Below, in pieces: positions 20,051-28,736 of a stretch of 64,000 bases of DNA. The notes below the pieces were generated by a model. The model had not been told where the DNA came from. It saw only the letters and a program-made list of their open reading frames with translations, and did no database searches. The position numbers were made by a program, and so were the translations under genes. Origin of the DNA: Streptomyces sp. SW4 (GTDB lineage Bacteria; Actinomycetota; Actinomycetes; Streptomycetales; Streptomycetaceae). Location: the NCBI GenBank assembly GCA_003248315.1, contig QKWM01000004.1, positions 3,097,001 to 3,161,000 on the forward strand, read 5' to 3'. How positions within the stretch are numbered: the first letter of the stretch is position 1; each line of letters opens with the position of its first letter.

Positions 20051-20777
20051 CAGCACTGGGATTCCTGTACCCGGGTCACTCCGGTGAGGACGACTACCCA
20101 CGCATCGAGCAGCTCCTGGGCAGCGACATCCGGGTCGACCTGGTGCACACCGACATCGGCGAGGACGCGCACCGCGTGGACGCGCTGCTGGAGATGGGCT
20201 CCCCGCAGCGGCTGGCGGCCGGCGTGCAGGAACTGCGGCACGCGGGTGCCGACGCCGTGGTGTGGGCGTGCACCAGCGGCAGCTTCGTCCACGGCTGGAG
20301 GGCGCCCACGAGCAGGTCCGCACCCTGGCGGCGACGGCCGGCATGCCCGCCTCCTCGACCTCCTTCGCCTTCGTCCACGCCATCCGGGAGCTGGAGGTGC
20401 GCCGGGTGGCGATCGGCGCGACCTACCCGGAGGACGTGGCCCTGCTCTTCGCCGACTTCCTGCGCACGGCCGGCCTGGAGGTGGTCGGCGTGCGCAGCTC
20501 CGGGATCGTCACGGCGGCGGAGGTCGGCACGTGGACCGAGGCCGAGGTGCTGGCCCTGGCCCGCGCGGCCGACCGCCCGGAGGCCGAGGCGGTCCTCCTG
20601 CCCGACACCGCGCTGCACACGGCGGCGCACATCCCGGCGCTCGAGAAGGACCTCGGCAAGCCGGTCCTGACGGCCAACCAGGTGACGGTCTGGGAGGCCC
20701 TGCGCCTGGCCGACCGCCGGGTGAACGCCCCGGAACTGGGCGCCCTGTTCACGAGGGAACCGATCGTGCAGGCGTGA
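20047..20777 (+). CDS. Second maleate isomerase/racemase-like protein (one frameshift)
   Basis: About 243 residues, paralogous to the preceding gene. The first catalytic Cys is kept in VVWACTSGSFVHGW, but at the position of the second Cys the protein reads VLLPDTALHTAAH, with Asp in place of Cys. One base is missing near 20300, after which EGAHEQVRTLAATAG restores the fold. Loss of the second Cys argues against classic two-base racemisation or isomerisation; a decarboxylase-like or non-catalytic partner role is possible. Translationally coupled to its upstream paralogue, so a heteromeric complex is conceivable. Confidence 0.75.
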
Positions 20778-20850
20778 CGGGCACGCCGGGCCGTCCGGCG
20801 CCGTGAGGGCGGACGGTCACCGGAGCACCTCCGGATCCACCGGACAACGC

Positions 20851-20888
20851 GAGAACCCCGGCCCGCCGAAGCGGAAGCCGGGGTTCTC
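20851..20888. terminator. Hairpin terminator after the racemase pair
   Basis: A 12-bp perfect stem (20851-20862 with 20877-20888) with a 14-base loop, 74 bases beyond the stop codon. The next 160 bases (20889-21051) contain no recognisable gene. Confidence 0.7.
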
Positions 20889-21051
20889 CCTCGGAGCGCC
20901 GGGCAGGCCTTGCACCTGCATCTCCCCGCAGGAAGCGGGGCGTCTTTCCTTGGACCACCAACGCACTACCGGCTGCCGGGATTTGCCCCGTCGACCAGTG
21001 CGAGATGATCGTACCGCACTCCGACCCGAGACACGTAACCAGCAGAACCGG

Positions 21052-21481
21052 ATGGCCATGCAGCCCCACCCCGCCGACCACGCACCGGTCGACCAGGAAC
21101 TCGTCGAGGCCGCGGCCCAGGTGGCCCACACCCGCTGCCGGGGCGACAACCACACCATGGCCGCCGCGGCCCGCGCCCGGGACGGCCGGATCATCACCGC
21201 GGTGAACGCCTACCACTTCACGGGCGGCCCTGCGCGGAGCTGGTCGTGATCGGCGCGGCAGCGGCCCAGGGCGCCTACGACCTGGACACGATGGTCGCCG
21301 TCGGCGACCGCGACTGCGGCGTCGTCCCCCGTGCGGCCGCTGCCGCCAGGTCCTCCTGGACTACTTCCCGTCCCTCACGGTCATCGTCCCCACCAGCGCC
21401 GGCGCACGACCCGTCCTCATCACGGAACTGCTGCCCGCGAGCTATGTCTGGGCCGACCACCAGTTCGACGCCGATGGATGA
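21052..21481 (+). CDS. Cytidine deaminase-like zinc enzyme (two frameshifts)
   Basis: About 144 residues. The zinc-site motifs of the cytidine/blasticidin-S deaminase family appear when one base is restored near 21230 and one near 21330: GGPCAELVV (Cys ligand and catalytic Glu) and PPCGRCRQVLLDYFP (PCxxC). An AVNAYHFTGG strand precedes the first motif. Two in-frame ATGs (21052, 21058) compete for the start. Substrate could be cytidine or a nucleoside antibiotic of the blasticidin type. The gene stands alone, with no pathway neighbours. Confidence 0.7.
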
Positions 21482-21664
21482 CGCTGGAAAAAGCAGGAGA
21501 CTTCACTTGTACAGGCCGGTCGGTCCCAGGCAGGTGCCCGCGCAGCGGTAGGCCGCCGGCGGCGCTCGCGTCGGCCGTGGCCAGGGCGTACGAGAAGCGG
21601 GGACAGGAACCGCCCGACGCCGGGTGCTGTGGTGCCGAGTGGGACACGACGGCCCGGCCGCGAG

Positions 21665-21847
21665 CTACGGGCTCCTTCGGGCGCGTCGTGCTTCCTCGAT
21701 CTCCCGCCGTAACCGCTCGTCCCGCTGCGTCGCGCGTCGCCGGGAGCGCGCCAGCAGCGGCCAAAGCAGGGCATACATCGCCGAGTACAGCAGGCAGCGG
21801 GTGACCAGGTCCCACCCCCACGACTGATCGGTGATCGCGGTCGTCAG
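21665..21847 (-). CDS. Small single-helix membrane protein (start uncertain)
   Basis: About 60 residues: one hydrophobic helix (LVTRCLLYSAMYALLWPLLA) followed by a highly charged Arg/Glu tail (RDERLRREIEEARRARRS), a plausible coiled coil. No ATG or GTG lies at a suitable place in this frame. The coordinates use a CTG where similarity to a protein start seems to begin, so either a non-standard start is used or a base is missing upstream. It lies downstream of the HATPase gene on the same strand. Confidence 0.4.
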   Translation of the reverse strand: MTTAITDQSWGWDLVTRCLLYSAMYALLWPLLARSRRRATQRDERLRREIEEARRARRSP

Positions 21848-21953
21848 TACGCCGCCACCGTGCCGCCGGCGACCGGCGCGCCGACCCGTCTCCACCGCGG
21901 ACTCATGGGGTGCGGCTACCCGCGGGGCGGCTGGGCACCCGTCCGTTCCTCGA

Positions 21954-22393
21954 TCACGCCGTACGGCGAACCGGTTTCGGTGCGTTCTCCAGCTCGCACC
22001 AGACGTACTTGCCTCGGTTGCCGTCCCTGGCGAGGGCTGCCAGCCCCATACGTCGGCGCAGGCCCGCACGAGGGCCAGGCCCCGGCCTTCTTCCAGTTCG
22101 GCCGCCTGTTCGAACGATCGCGGGGGTTCCGGGGGTGAGGGGTCGGCGTCCCAGGCGCCGATGCGCAGTGTGCTGGTTCCCGACCAGCGGACGCGGAGGG
22201 CGGCGGGGCCTTTGGTGTGGCGTACGGCGTTGGAGATCAGTTCGGTGGCGAGGAGTTCTGCGGTGTCGGCCAGGCGGATCAGGCCGTGCATGGTGAGGAT
22301 GAGGCGGAGGGTGCGGCGGCAGACGGTGACCGCGCGGAGGTCGTTGGGGATGTAGAGGGAGTACTCCCAGGGCTCGAGTTCGGTTTCGGGCAT
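21954..22393 (-). CDS. Anti-sigma-factor-like ATP-binding protein (HATPase_c_2, one frameshift)
   Basis: About 147 residues. ATG preceded by GAGGAG. Visible RsbW/SpoIIAB-type motifs: ADTAELLATELISNAVRHT (N box) and LEEGRGLALVRACADVWG (G box). One base is missing near 22040, after which the end reads RDGNRGKYVWCELE. Divergent from a WhiJ-like regulator and DUF397 genes, the standard Streptomyces trio in which a small HATPase accompanies WhiJ-type regulators. Likely acts as an anti-sigma factor or regulatory kinase-like protein. Confidence 0.8.
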
Positions 22394-22614
22394 GCGGACT
22401 CCTCGAAGCGGAGGGGGAGTTGCGGTGGGCGGGCGGTCCGGTGTCATTGCCGCATCCGTCATGGCAGGGCGGAGCGGTGCGCTTCCGGACACCGGATGCG
22501 CTATGTGTGCGCTGCGTCACCGACAGTAGACCTTAGAGTTAACCTGGAGCAAGCCGATCGCATAATCTAGCGCCCGAACGAGTCGCATCGTCAGGGGTGT
22601 TGAACGGAGAGCAC

Positions 22615-23466
22615 ATGGGGACCAGGCGCGAACCAACGGCCCGGCAGTTGCGTCTGGCCGTCGAGCTTCGGAAGCTTCGAGACGCGGCCGGGCTGAGCGC
22701 TCGTGAGGCGGCAGCCCTGCTCGCCGTGAACTCGGTCCAGATCAGCCAGATCGAGTCCGGGGTCACCGGTGTGAGCGAGCAGCGACTGCGTCGCCTTGCT
22801 GCCCACTACGCCTGCACTGACGTGGAATTGATCGACGCCCTCGCGGTGATGGCTTCGGACCGGACGCGGGGTTGGTGGGAGGAGTACCGGGGCCTTCTGC
22901 CTGCGTCCTTCCTGGACCTGTCCGAGCTGGAGCACCACGCCACCTTCCGCTGGGACGTGGACTTCCTGCACGTGCCCGGCCTCCTCCAGACCGAGGACTA
23001 CGCACGGGCCATCTTCGCTCGCAGGGTGCCCGAACTGCCGGAAGAGGACCGGGAGCTGCGGGTCCGGCACAGGATGGCGCGGCGGGTCATTCTCGAAGGG
23101 GCGGACCCCACTCCGTACGTGGCCTTGATCCACGAGGCGGCCCTGCGTATCAGGGTCGGTGGCCGCAGAGCCTCCCGGGCGCAGCTCGCTCACATCCTCG
23201 AGCTGTCCGAGGCTGAACACGTCTGCGTGCGTGTCATCCCGTTCGACCTGGACGACTTTGCCGATGTCACGGCGGCCATGGTGTACGCCGGTGGGGCTGT
23301 GCCGAGGCTGGACACCGTCCTCCGTGACGGCCCGCACGGTGTGCTACTCATCGATTCCGAAGCGCAGCTGGGTGTCTTTCGAACGCTCTTCCGTAGAGTG
23401 GAGGCGATGGCGCTCGATCCCGACCGTTCGCGTGACCTGATGCAGAGGCTGGCGAAGGAACTATGA
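22615..23466 (+). CDS. WhiJ-like XRE regulator with DUF5753 domain
   Basis: Intact, 283 residues. I chose the ATG at 22615 over a GTG 18 bases upstream because GGAGAG is well spaced before it. Residues 10-75 form the Cro/CI helix-turn-helix (GLSAREAAALLAVNSVQISQ). The rest is the DUF5753 domain, with WDVDFLHVPGLLQTEDYARAIF and ending LMQRLAKEL. Its stop overlaps the first DUF397 gene as ATGA. WhiJ-family regulators with a cognate DUF397 partner repress or tune development and antibiotic genes in Streptomyces; the target of this paralogue is unknown. Confidence 0.9.
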   Translation: MGTRREPTARQLRLAVELRKLRDAAGLSAREAAALLAVNSVQISQIESGVTGVSEQRLRRLAAHYACTDVELIDALAVMASDRTRGWWEEYRGLLPASFLDLSELEHHATFRWDVDFLHVPGLLQTEDYARAIFARRVPELPEEDRELRVRHRMARRVILEGADPTPYVALIHEAALRIRVGGRRASRAQLAHILELSEAEHVCVRVIPFDLDDFADVTAAMVYAGGAVPRLDTVLRDGPHGVLLIDSEAQLGVFRTLFRRVEAMALDPDRSRDLMQRLAKEL

Positions 23467-23671
23467 GGAACCCGGTGATCACTCCCGACGGTTGGCGGAA
23501 GTCGTCCTACTCGGGCAGCGGCGACGGCAACGCCTGCGTGGAGATCTCCCACCGCCACCCCCGCATAGCCGTCCGTGACTCCAAGGCGCCCGCCAGGGCC
23601 GCCCTCAGCTTCCCACGCGCGCCTTCGCCGCGTTCCTCGCAGGCCTCAAAGCTCAAGAGCGGGAGCGCTGA
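23463..23671 (+). CDS. DUF397 protein 1 (one frameshift)
   Basis: About 69 residues. The DUF397 signature WRKSSYSGSGDGNACVEIS is followed by IAVRDSKAPARAALSF. One base is missing near 23618, after which the C-terminus reads AAFLAGLKAQ. Overlaps the regulator stop codon (ATGA), so it is coupled to it. Such proteins bind the WhiJ-type partner and modulate its DNA binding. Confidence 0.8.
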
Positions 23672-23674
23672 ATC

Positions 23675-23875
23675 ATGGCTGTGTTCCAAGGTCTCCGGTG
23701 GCAGAAGTCGTCCTACTCCGGCGGCGGCGAAGGCAACGCATGCGTAGAGATCTCCCACCGCCACCCCCGCATAGCCGTCCGCGACTCCAAGGCGCCCGCC
23801 CGGGCCGTCCTCACCTTCCCGGCACCCGCCTTCGCCGCCTTCCTCACCTCCCTCAAGGCTCCCCACCAGGAATAA
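23675..23875 (+). CDS. DUF397 protein 2
   Basis: Intact, 66 residues, starting three bases after the stop of DUF397 protein 1. A central block of over 20 residues (from NACVEIS to APARA) is identical to that of protein 1, so this is a recent tandem duplication. N-terminus MAVFQGLRWQKSSYSGGGEG, C-terminus AAFLTSLKAP. Confidence 0.85.
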   Translation: MAVFQGLRWQKSSYSGGGEGNACVEISHRHPRIAVRDSKAPARAVLTFPAPAFAAFLTSLKAPHQE

Positions 23876-23948
23876 CCCGCCCCCGCCTCCCGTTGACCCC
23901 GGCGCGAACACAACCGTCTCATCGCCGTGTGCACCAGGAGGCACCCCC

Positions 23949-25049
23949 ATGTCCGAAGACGCCGCAGAGGAGATCCGGGGCACCGCCCGCGGCACCGCGC
24001 CCGTACCCCTGTCGGTCCTGGACCTGGTCACCGTCGGTGCGGGACGGACCGCCACCGACGCCCTGCGGACCAGCGTCGGGATCGCGCGGCTCGCCGAGTC
24101 CCGCGGCTACCACCGGTACTGGGTCGCCGAGCACCACTCGATGCCCGGCGTCGCCTCCTCCTCGCCGGCCGTGATCCTGGCCCATCTGGCCGCCCACACC
24201 CAGCGGATCCGGCTGGGTTCGGGCGGGGTCATGCTGCCCAACCACGCACCCCTCGTGATCGCGGAGCAGTTCGGCACGCTGGAGGCCATGGCCCCCGGGC
24301 GGATCGACCTGGGCCTGGGCCGGGCCCCCGGCACGGACGGGGCGACCGCCGCCGCCCTGCGCCGCACCGACCGGCTCGGCGAGGGCGCCGACGACTTCCC
24401 GCAGCAGCTCGCGGAGCTGATCCGGTTCCTGGACGACGACTTCCCCGACGGGCACCCGTACCGGCGTATCCACGCCGTGCCCGGACCGGTCCAGGCGACG
24501 AGCCCGGGCGGCGTGCAGTCCCCGCACCGGCCGCCGGTCTGGCTGCTGGGCTCCTCGGGGTTCAGCGCGCGGCTGGCCGGCACCCTCGGGCTGCCGTTCG
24601 CGTTCGCCCACCACTTCTCGGCGCAGAACACCATCCCCGCGCTCGACCTGTACCGGGAGACCTTCCGGCCGTCCGCCGTGCTGGCGGAGCCGTACGCCCT
24701 CATCGGCGTGTCCGCGCTGGCCGCGGACGACGAGAAGGAGGCCCGGCGCCAGGTGATGGCCGCCGCGCTGAGCATGGTGCGGCTGCGGACCGGGCGCCCC
24801 GGTCTGGTCCCGACGCCCGAGGAGGCCGAGGCGTACGACTTCAGCCCGATGGAGCGGGAGTTCGTCGCCTCGTGGAACGCCAACGTCGTCCACGGCACCC
24901 CCGACGAGGTCCGCTCCGGCCTCGACGACCTGCACAAGCGCACCGGCGCCGACGAGCTGATGATCACCGCCAACGCGCACAGCGGCGACGTGCGGCTGCG
25001 CTCCTACGAGCTGATCGCCGACGCCTACGGGTTGCCGACGGCCGGCTGA
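23949..25049 (+). CDS. Luciferase-like (LLM class) flavin-dependent oxidoreductase
   Basis: Intact, 366 residues, with an AGGAGG site before the ATG. Bacterial luciferase fold: SVLDLVTVGAGRT, then YHRYWVAEHHSMPGVASSSPAV, LGSGGVMLPNHAPLVIAEQFGTLEA and LGLGRAPGTDG are the classic strand-loop motifs of the MsnO8/YhbW group. It uses FMNH2 or F420; the substrate is not indicated. Its last 25 bases overlap the end of convergent cdgA. Confidence 0.88.
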   Translation: MSEDAAEEIRGTARGTAPVPLSVLDLVTVGAGRTATDALRTSVGIARLAESRGYHRYWVAEHHSMPGVASSSPAVILAHLAAHTQRIRLGSGGVMLPNHAPLVIAEQFGTLEAMAPGRIDLGLGRAPGTDGATAAALRRTDRLGEGADDFPQQLAELIRFLDDDFPDGHPYRRIHAVPGPVQATSPGGVQSPHRPPVWLLGSSGFSARLAGTLGLPFAFAHHFSAQNTIPALDLYRETFRPSAVLAEPYALIGVSALAADDEKEARRQVMAAALSMVRLRTGRPGLVPTPEEAEAYDFSPMEREFVASWNANVVHGTPDEVRSGLDDLHKRTGADELMITANAHSGDVRLRSYELIADAYGLPTAG

Positions 25050-26886
25050 AGCAGCAGCTCCGAGATGCGGTCGGGGAGACCGGGCGGGAGTAGAGCCAGC
25101 CCTGGCCGGTGTCGCAGCCGATCCGGCGCAGCCGCGTCGCCTGGTCCGACGTCTCCACGCACTCCGCGGTGACGGTGAGACCGAGGCGGTGGGCGAGCTG
25201 CACCATCGCCTCCACGATCACCTCGTCGGCCGGGCTGGTGCGGTCGGCGTCCGTCTCCGCGTCCCGCTCGGCGCTGCGGGCGTCGTACTGGAAACCGCGG
25301 ACGAAGGAGCCGTCCAGTTTCAGGACGGAGACCGGCAGCCGGCTCAGGTAGGCCAGGTTCGAGTAGCCGGTGCCGAAGTCGTCGATGGCGATGTGCACGC
25401 CCATGTCGCTGAGCGCCTTCAGCGCCTGGAGCGGGCGGCCCGCGGACCCCATCACCGCCGACTCCGTCAGCTCCAGCTGCAGCAGCTCCGGCGCGAGGCC
25501 CGTCTCGGCGAGGGTCTCGGCGACGTCGGACACCAGGTCGGAGTCCCACACCTGGCGGACCGCCACGTTGACGCTGACGAAGATCGGCGGCTCGCCGGGG
25601 TGGTCGAGCTGCCAGCGGCGGGCCTGACGGCAGGCGGTGCGCAGCACCCAGCGGCCGAGGGGAACGATCGAACCGTCCTCCTCCGCCAGTGCGATGAACC
25701 GATTCGGCGCCAGTACGCCGAACTGAGGATGATTCCAGCGGATGAGCGCCTCGACGCCCCGGAGCCGGCCGTCCTCCATGCCGACGAGCGGCTGGTACTC
25801 CAGGGCGAACTCGCCGCGGTCGATGGCCGGGCGGAGCGTGGAGGCGAGCGCCTGGCGGGTCATCCGGTGCGCGTTGCGCTCGGGTCGAAGAGGGTCCAGC
25901 GGGCCTTGCCGTCCGCCTTGGCCCAGTACAGCGTGGTGTCCGCGGCCTGCATCAGGGCGGTGGGGGTGGTGCCCGCGGCGTGCCGCTCCACGACGCCGAT
26001 CGAGGCGGTCACCGACAGCCGCCGCCCGGAGAGGTCGAAGGGCTCCTGGAGGGCGGCGAGGACGGACTCGGCGAGGTCGGCGAGCTGGTCGGTGCCCGTG
26101 GAGTCCTCGACCAGCAGCGCGAACTCGTCGCCGCCGAGCCGGGCCACCAGCGGGGTGCCGGCCCGGGCGTGGGCGGCCTCCTCCGCGCAGCGGGTGAGGC
26201 GTTCGGCGACGGCCGTCAGCAGCCGGTCGCCGACGCGGTGGCCCAGGGTGTCGTTGACGGCCTTGAAGCCGTCCAGGTCCAGGTAGCACAGCCCGATCCG
26301 GCCGCTGCCCCCGTGCTCGTACGACTCCGGGTCCAGGGCGGCGGTCAGGCGCTCGAAGAACAGGGCCCGGTTGGGCAGCCGGGTCACCGGGTCGTGCATC
26401 TGCAAGTGCCGCAGCCGGGCCTGGAGTTCGCGTCGGGCGCTGATGTCCGCGACCGACAGCAGCAGGCCGCGCGCGTCCCCGGCCAGCGGCGACACGGTGA
26501 CCTGGGCCCACAGGGACTGGCCGTCGGGGCGCTTCAGACGCCGGGTGCAGCGCAGCCGGGGCCGGTCGCCCCGCAGCACCTCGCGGTAGGTGCTCCAGGT
26601 GCGGGCGTCGGAGGCGAGGTCCACCAGGTCCGCCGCCGCGCAGCCGGCCAGTTCGTCGGGGAGGTGCCGAGCAGCGCGCCGAAGGTGTCGTTGGCGCTGA
26701 CGACCAGGCCCTCGGGATCGACGACGGCCATGGCGAGCGGGCCGCCGTGAACACGGAGCGGTAGGCCGCGGGCTCGCTCGTGCGGCCCGCGAGGCCCGTA
26801 CGAGCAGCCAGCTCGATGTCACTGTCTGTGACGGCTGACCGGTCGAGGTCTGCCGCGGGCGTCGGCCCTTCGGACGTTCCGCTCAC
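25025..26886 (-). CDS. cdgA: Cyclic-di-GMP turnover protein CdgA, PAS-GGDEF-EAL (about four frameshifts)
   Basis: GTG start with GGGAGCG upstream. N-terminal PAS domain (MAVVDPEGLVVSANDTFGALLG), then GGDEF domain with canonical RLGGDEFALL, then EAL domain with GVEALIRW, ELTESAVMG and IDDFGTGYSNLAYLS, all catalytic residues kept. The inhibitory RxxD site is absent: the residues at that spot read AGTP. Breaks near 26745, 26660, 25885 and 25074 are each healed by one base, giving about 620 residues. In Streptomyces CdgA makes or degrades c-di-GMP, the ligand of BldD, and is itself a BldD target, so it sits in the developmental control loop. Confidence 0.9.
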
Positions 26887-27055
26887 CGCTCGCTCCCGCA
26901 GTGCACTCGATCTCTGTCCGTGCCGGAAAGTGTGCCGATCATAGAGGCTGGCCGGGGCCCTTCCAGCCGCTTACCGGCCTCCCGGACGGACCGAGACCCC
27001 TGCCAGATCGTTTCTGCTCGCCTCGGGCCCGGTTCTAAACGCCTCCGACCAGTTG

Positions 27056-27068
27056 TGACGTTCCGTGA
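27056..27068. promoter_or_regulatory. Candidate BldD half-site pair upstream of cdgA
   Basis: TGAC-N5-GTGA, an inverted repeat with the outer bases and spacing of the BldD consensus (TNAC-N5-GTNA), though the central bases differ from the preferred CWG. It lies 170 bases before the cdgA start. BldD control of cdgA is known in S. coelicolor; this exact site is inferred. Confidence 0.35.
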
Positions 27069-27205
27069 GTGGCCCGGGGGTGTCGGTTCCGGAGGTCCGA
27101 GGGAAAACCGGGCGGCTCACCCGACCGGTGCAGCCGGACAGGGCGTAGTACGACAAATATGCACAAGCTGGGTGCGGTGTCCCGCGAACCGCCCCGGAGG
27201 TCCAT

Positions 27206-28547
27206 GTGCCGCGCCAGCTCCCCCTGAGGCGACTTCCCCGTGAGGCCCTCAAGGGGCTCGCGGGTGCGGGGCGCGGCGCGGGCGGCGGCACGGCGTGGCC
27301 CCGGCTGCGCAGCACGGCGGCCGTCGCCACCACCCTGTCGGCCCTCGCCGCGACCTCCCTGATGTCCGCCCCTCGGTCGCCGAGCCGTTCTCGCCCGAGC
27401 CGTGCGCCCTGAAGCGGACCGAGGCGCACCACTCCGAGGGCCTCGACACCTGGAACGCCGCCTATCCGCGGCCGACGCGGGCCCTGGACGCGGTGATGGT
27501 GTTCCTGTCCTTCCCGGACTCCCAGCCCCTGACCGCGCCGGCGGAGCTGGCCGCCGACCACTTCCCGGTCACCACCCGCTTCTTCCAGCGCGCTTCCTAC
27601 GGCAAGTTCACGCTCCGCCCGCACCCGCTGCGGCACTGGGTCCGCATGCCGCGCCCCTCGACGGCGTACGCCATACAGCGCGACTGGGAGGCGCCGAACC
27701 GCGCCGCCTATCTGCGCGACGCGCTCGCCGCGGCCGACCGGCACGTGGACTTCTCCCGCTACGACATCGTCTACTTCGTCGCCGACCCGGACGCCCCCGG
27801 TGTCGACTCGGACGCCACGAAGGTCGTCAACCTCGACACCCCGCTGCGGGCCGACGACACCGACATCCGGCGGGTCGTCACCGTCTTCGAGAACCATCCG
27901 CCGGACCGGCTGGTCCTGGCCCACGAGACCGGCCACGTCCTGGACCTGCCCGACCTGTACCACCGGCCGGTGGACGGCAAGGGCGACTGGGACACCCACG
28001 TCGGCGACTGGGATCTGATGGGCAGCCAGTTCGGGCTGGCCCCGGACCTCTTCGGCTGGCACAAGTGGAAGCTGGGCTGGCTGGGCCCCCGGCAGGTGGT
28101 CTGCGTGCGGGGCACGGAGCCGACCCGGCTGACGCTGGAACCGCTCGGCGCGGGCCCCGGGGTCCCGGTGACGGGCGCCGCGGGGGCGCCGGCCTTCGGG
28201 CTCGGCCGGGGCGCCAAGCTCGCGGTGGTGCGCACCGGCGCCGACAGCGCGCTGGCGTTCGAGGCGCGCGGGCCGGTGGGCAGCGACGCCGGGGCCTGCC
28301 GGTCGGGCGTGCTGGTGTACCGGGTGCGCAGCGGGGCCGCGTCCGGGGGCGGGCCGATCGAGGTGGTCGACGCCCATCCGCGGACCGCGGCGTGCTGGGA
28401 GGACTCGGTCTACCCGCCGCTCGCGGACGCCCCCGTGGGCCTCGGCGAGAGCTTCACGGTGCCGGGGAGGGCGTACGGGTGGAGGTGGCGGGGCGGACGG
28501 CGTCGGGGGCGTGGACGGTGACGATCACCCCGGGCCGGCCGGCTTGA
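27206..28547 (+). CDS. Secreted M6-type metalloprotease domain protein (two frameshifts)
   Basis: GTG start after CCGGAGG. An Arg-rich N-terminus and hydrophobic export segment (AAVATTLSALAATSL) lead to a catalytic domain of the M6 / immune inhibitor A type. The zinc motif is HETGHVLDLPDLY, with the usual following GDWDLMGSQFG segment that carries the Met-turn. Bases are missing near 27378 and 28475, and the protein then ends VRVEVAGRTASGAWTVTITPGRPA. About 447 residues. Likely an extracellular zinc peptidase. It stands alone between cdgA and the third tRNA-Lys. Confidence 0.8.
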
Positions 28548-28563
28548 GACCGGGACTGCCGGT

Positions 28564-28626
28564 GGTCCGGCATGCGGGGGCTTCTGCGGTCCGGCACGCG
28601 GGAGCGCCTGTGGTCCGGCACGCGGA
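28564..28626. repeat. 24-bp tandem repeat, 2.6 copies
   Basis: Units begin at 28564, 28588 and 28612 with the shared core ggtccggcacgcggg. It lies right after the protease stop codon and runs into the terminator of tRNA-Lys copy 3. Confidence 0.75.
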
Positions 28627-28656
28627 AAGGCCCCCCGCTCGCGCGAGGGCCTTTCC
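28624..28656 (-). terminator. Terminator after tRNA-Lys copy 3
   Basis: A 10-bp perfect stem (28624-28633 with 28647-28656) with a 13-base loop, 7 bases beyond the tRNA 3' end. Confidence 0.75.
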
Positions 28657-28662
28657 GTGTCG

Positions 28663-28736
28663 TGCGCCGCCAGGGACTCGAACCCCGGACCCGCTGATTA
28701 AGAGTCAGCTGCTCTAACCAACTGAGCTAGCGGCGC
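28663..28736 (-). tRNA. tRNA-Lys (CUU), copy 3 of 3
   Basis: Identical in sequence to the other two copies (anticodon CTT). Its first ten bases overlap the end of the upstream protein gene. Confidence 0.97.

Noticed and set aside
20889..21051. Possible tRNA-like or mobile-element remnant before the deaminase gene
   Set aside because: No cloverleaf can be drawn and no terminal inverted repeats or transposase sequence are visible.
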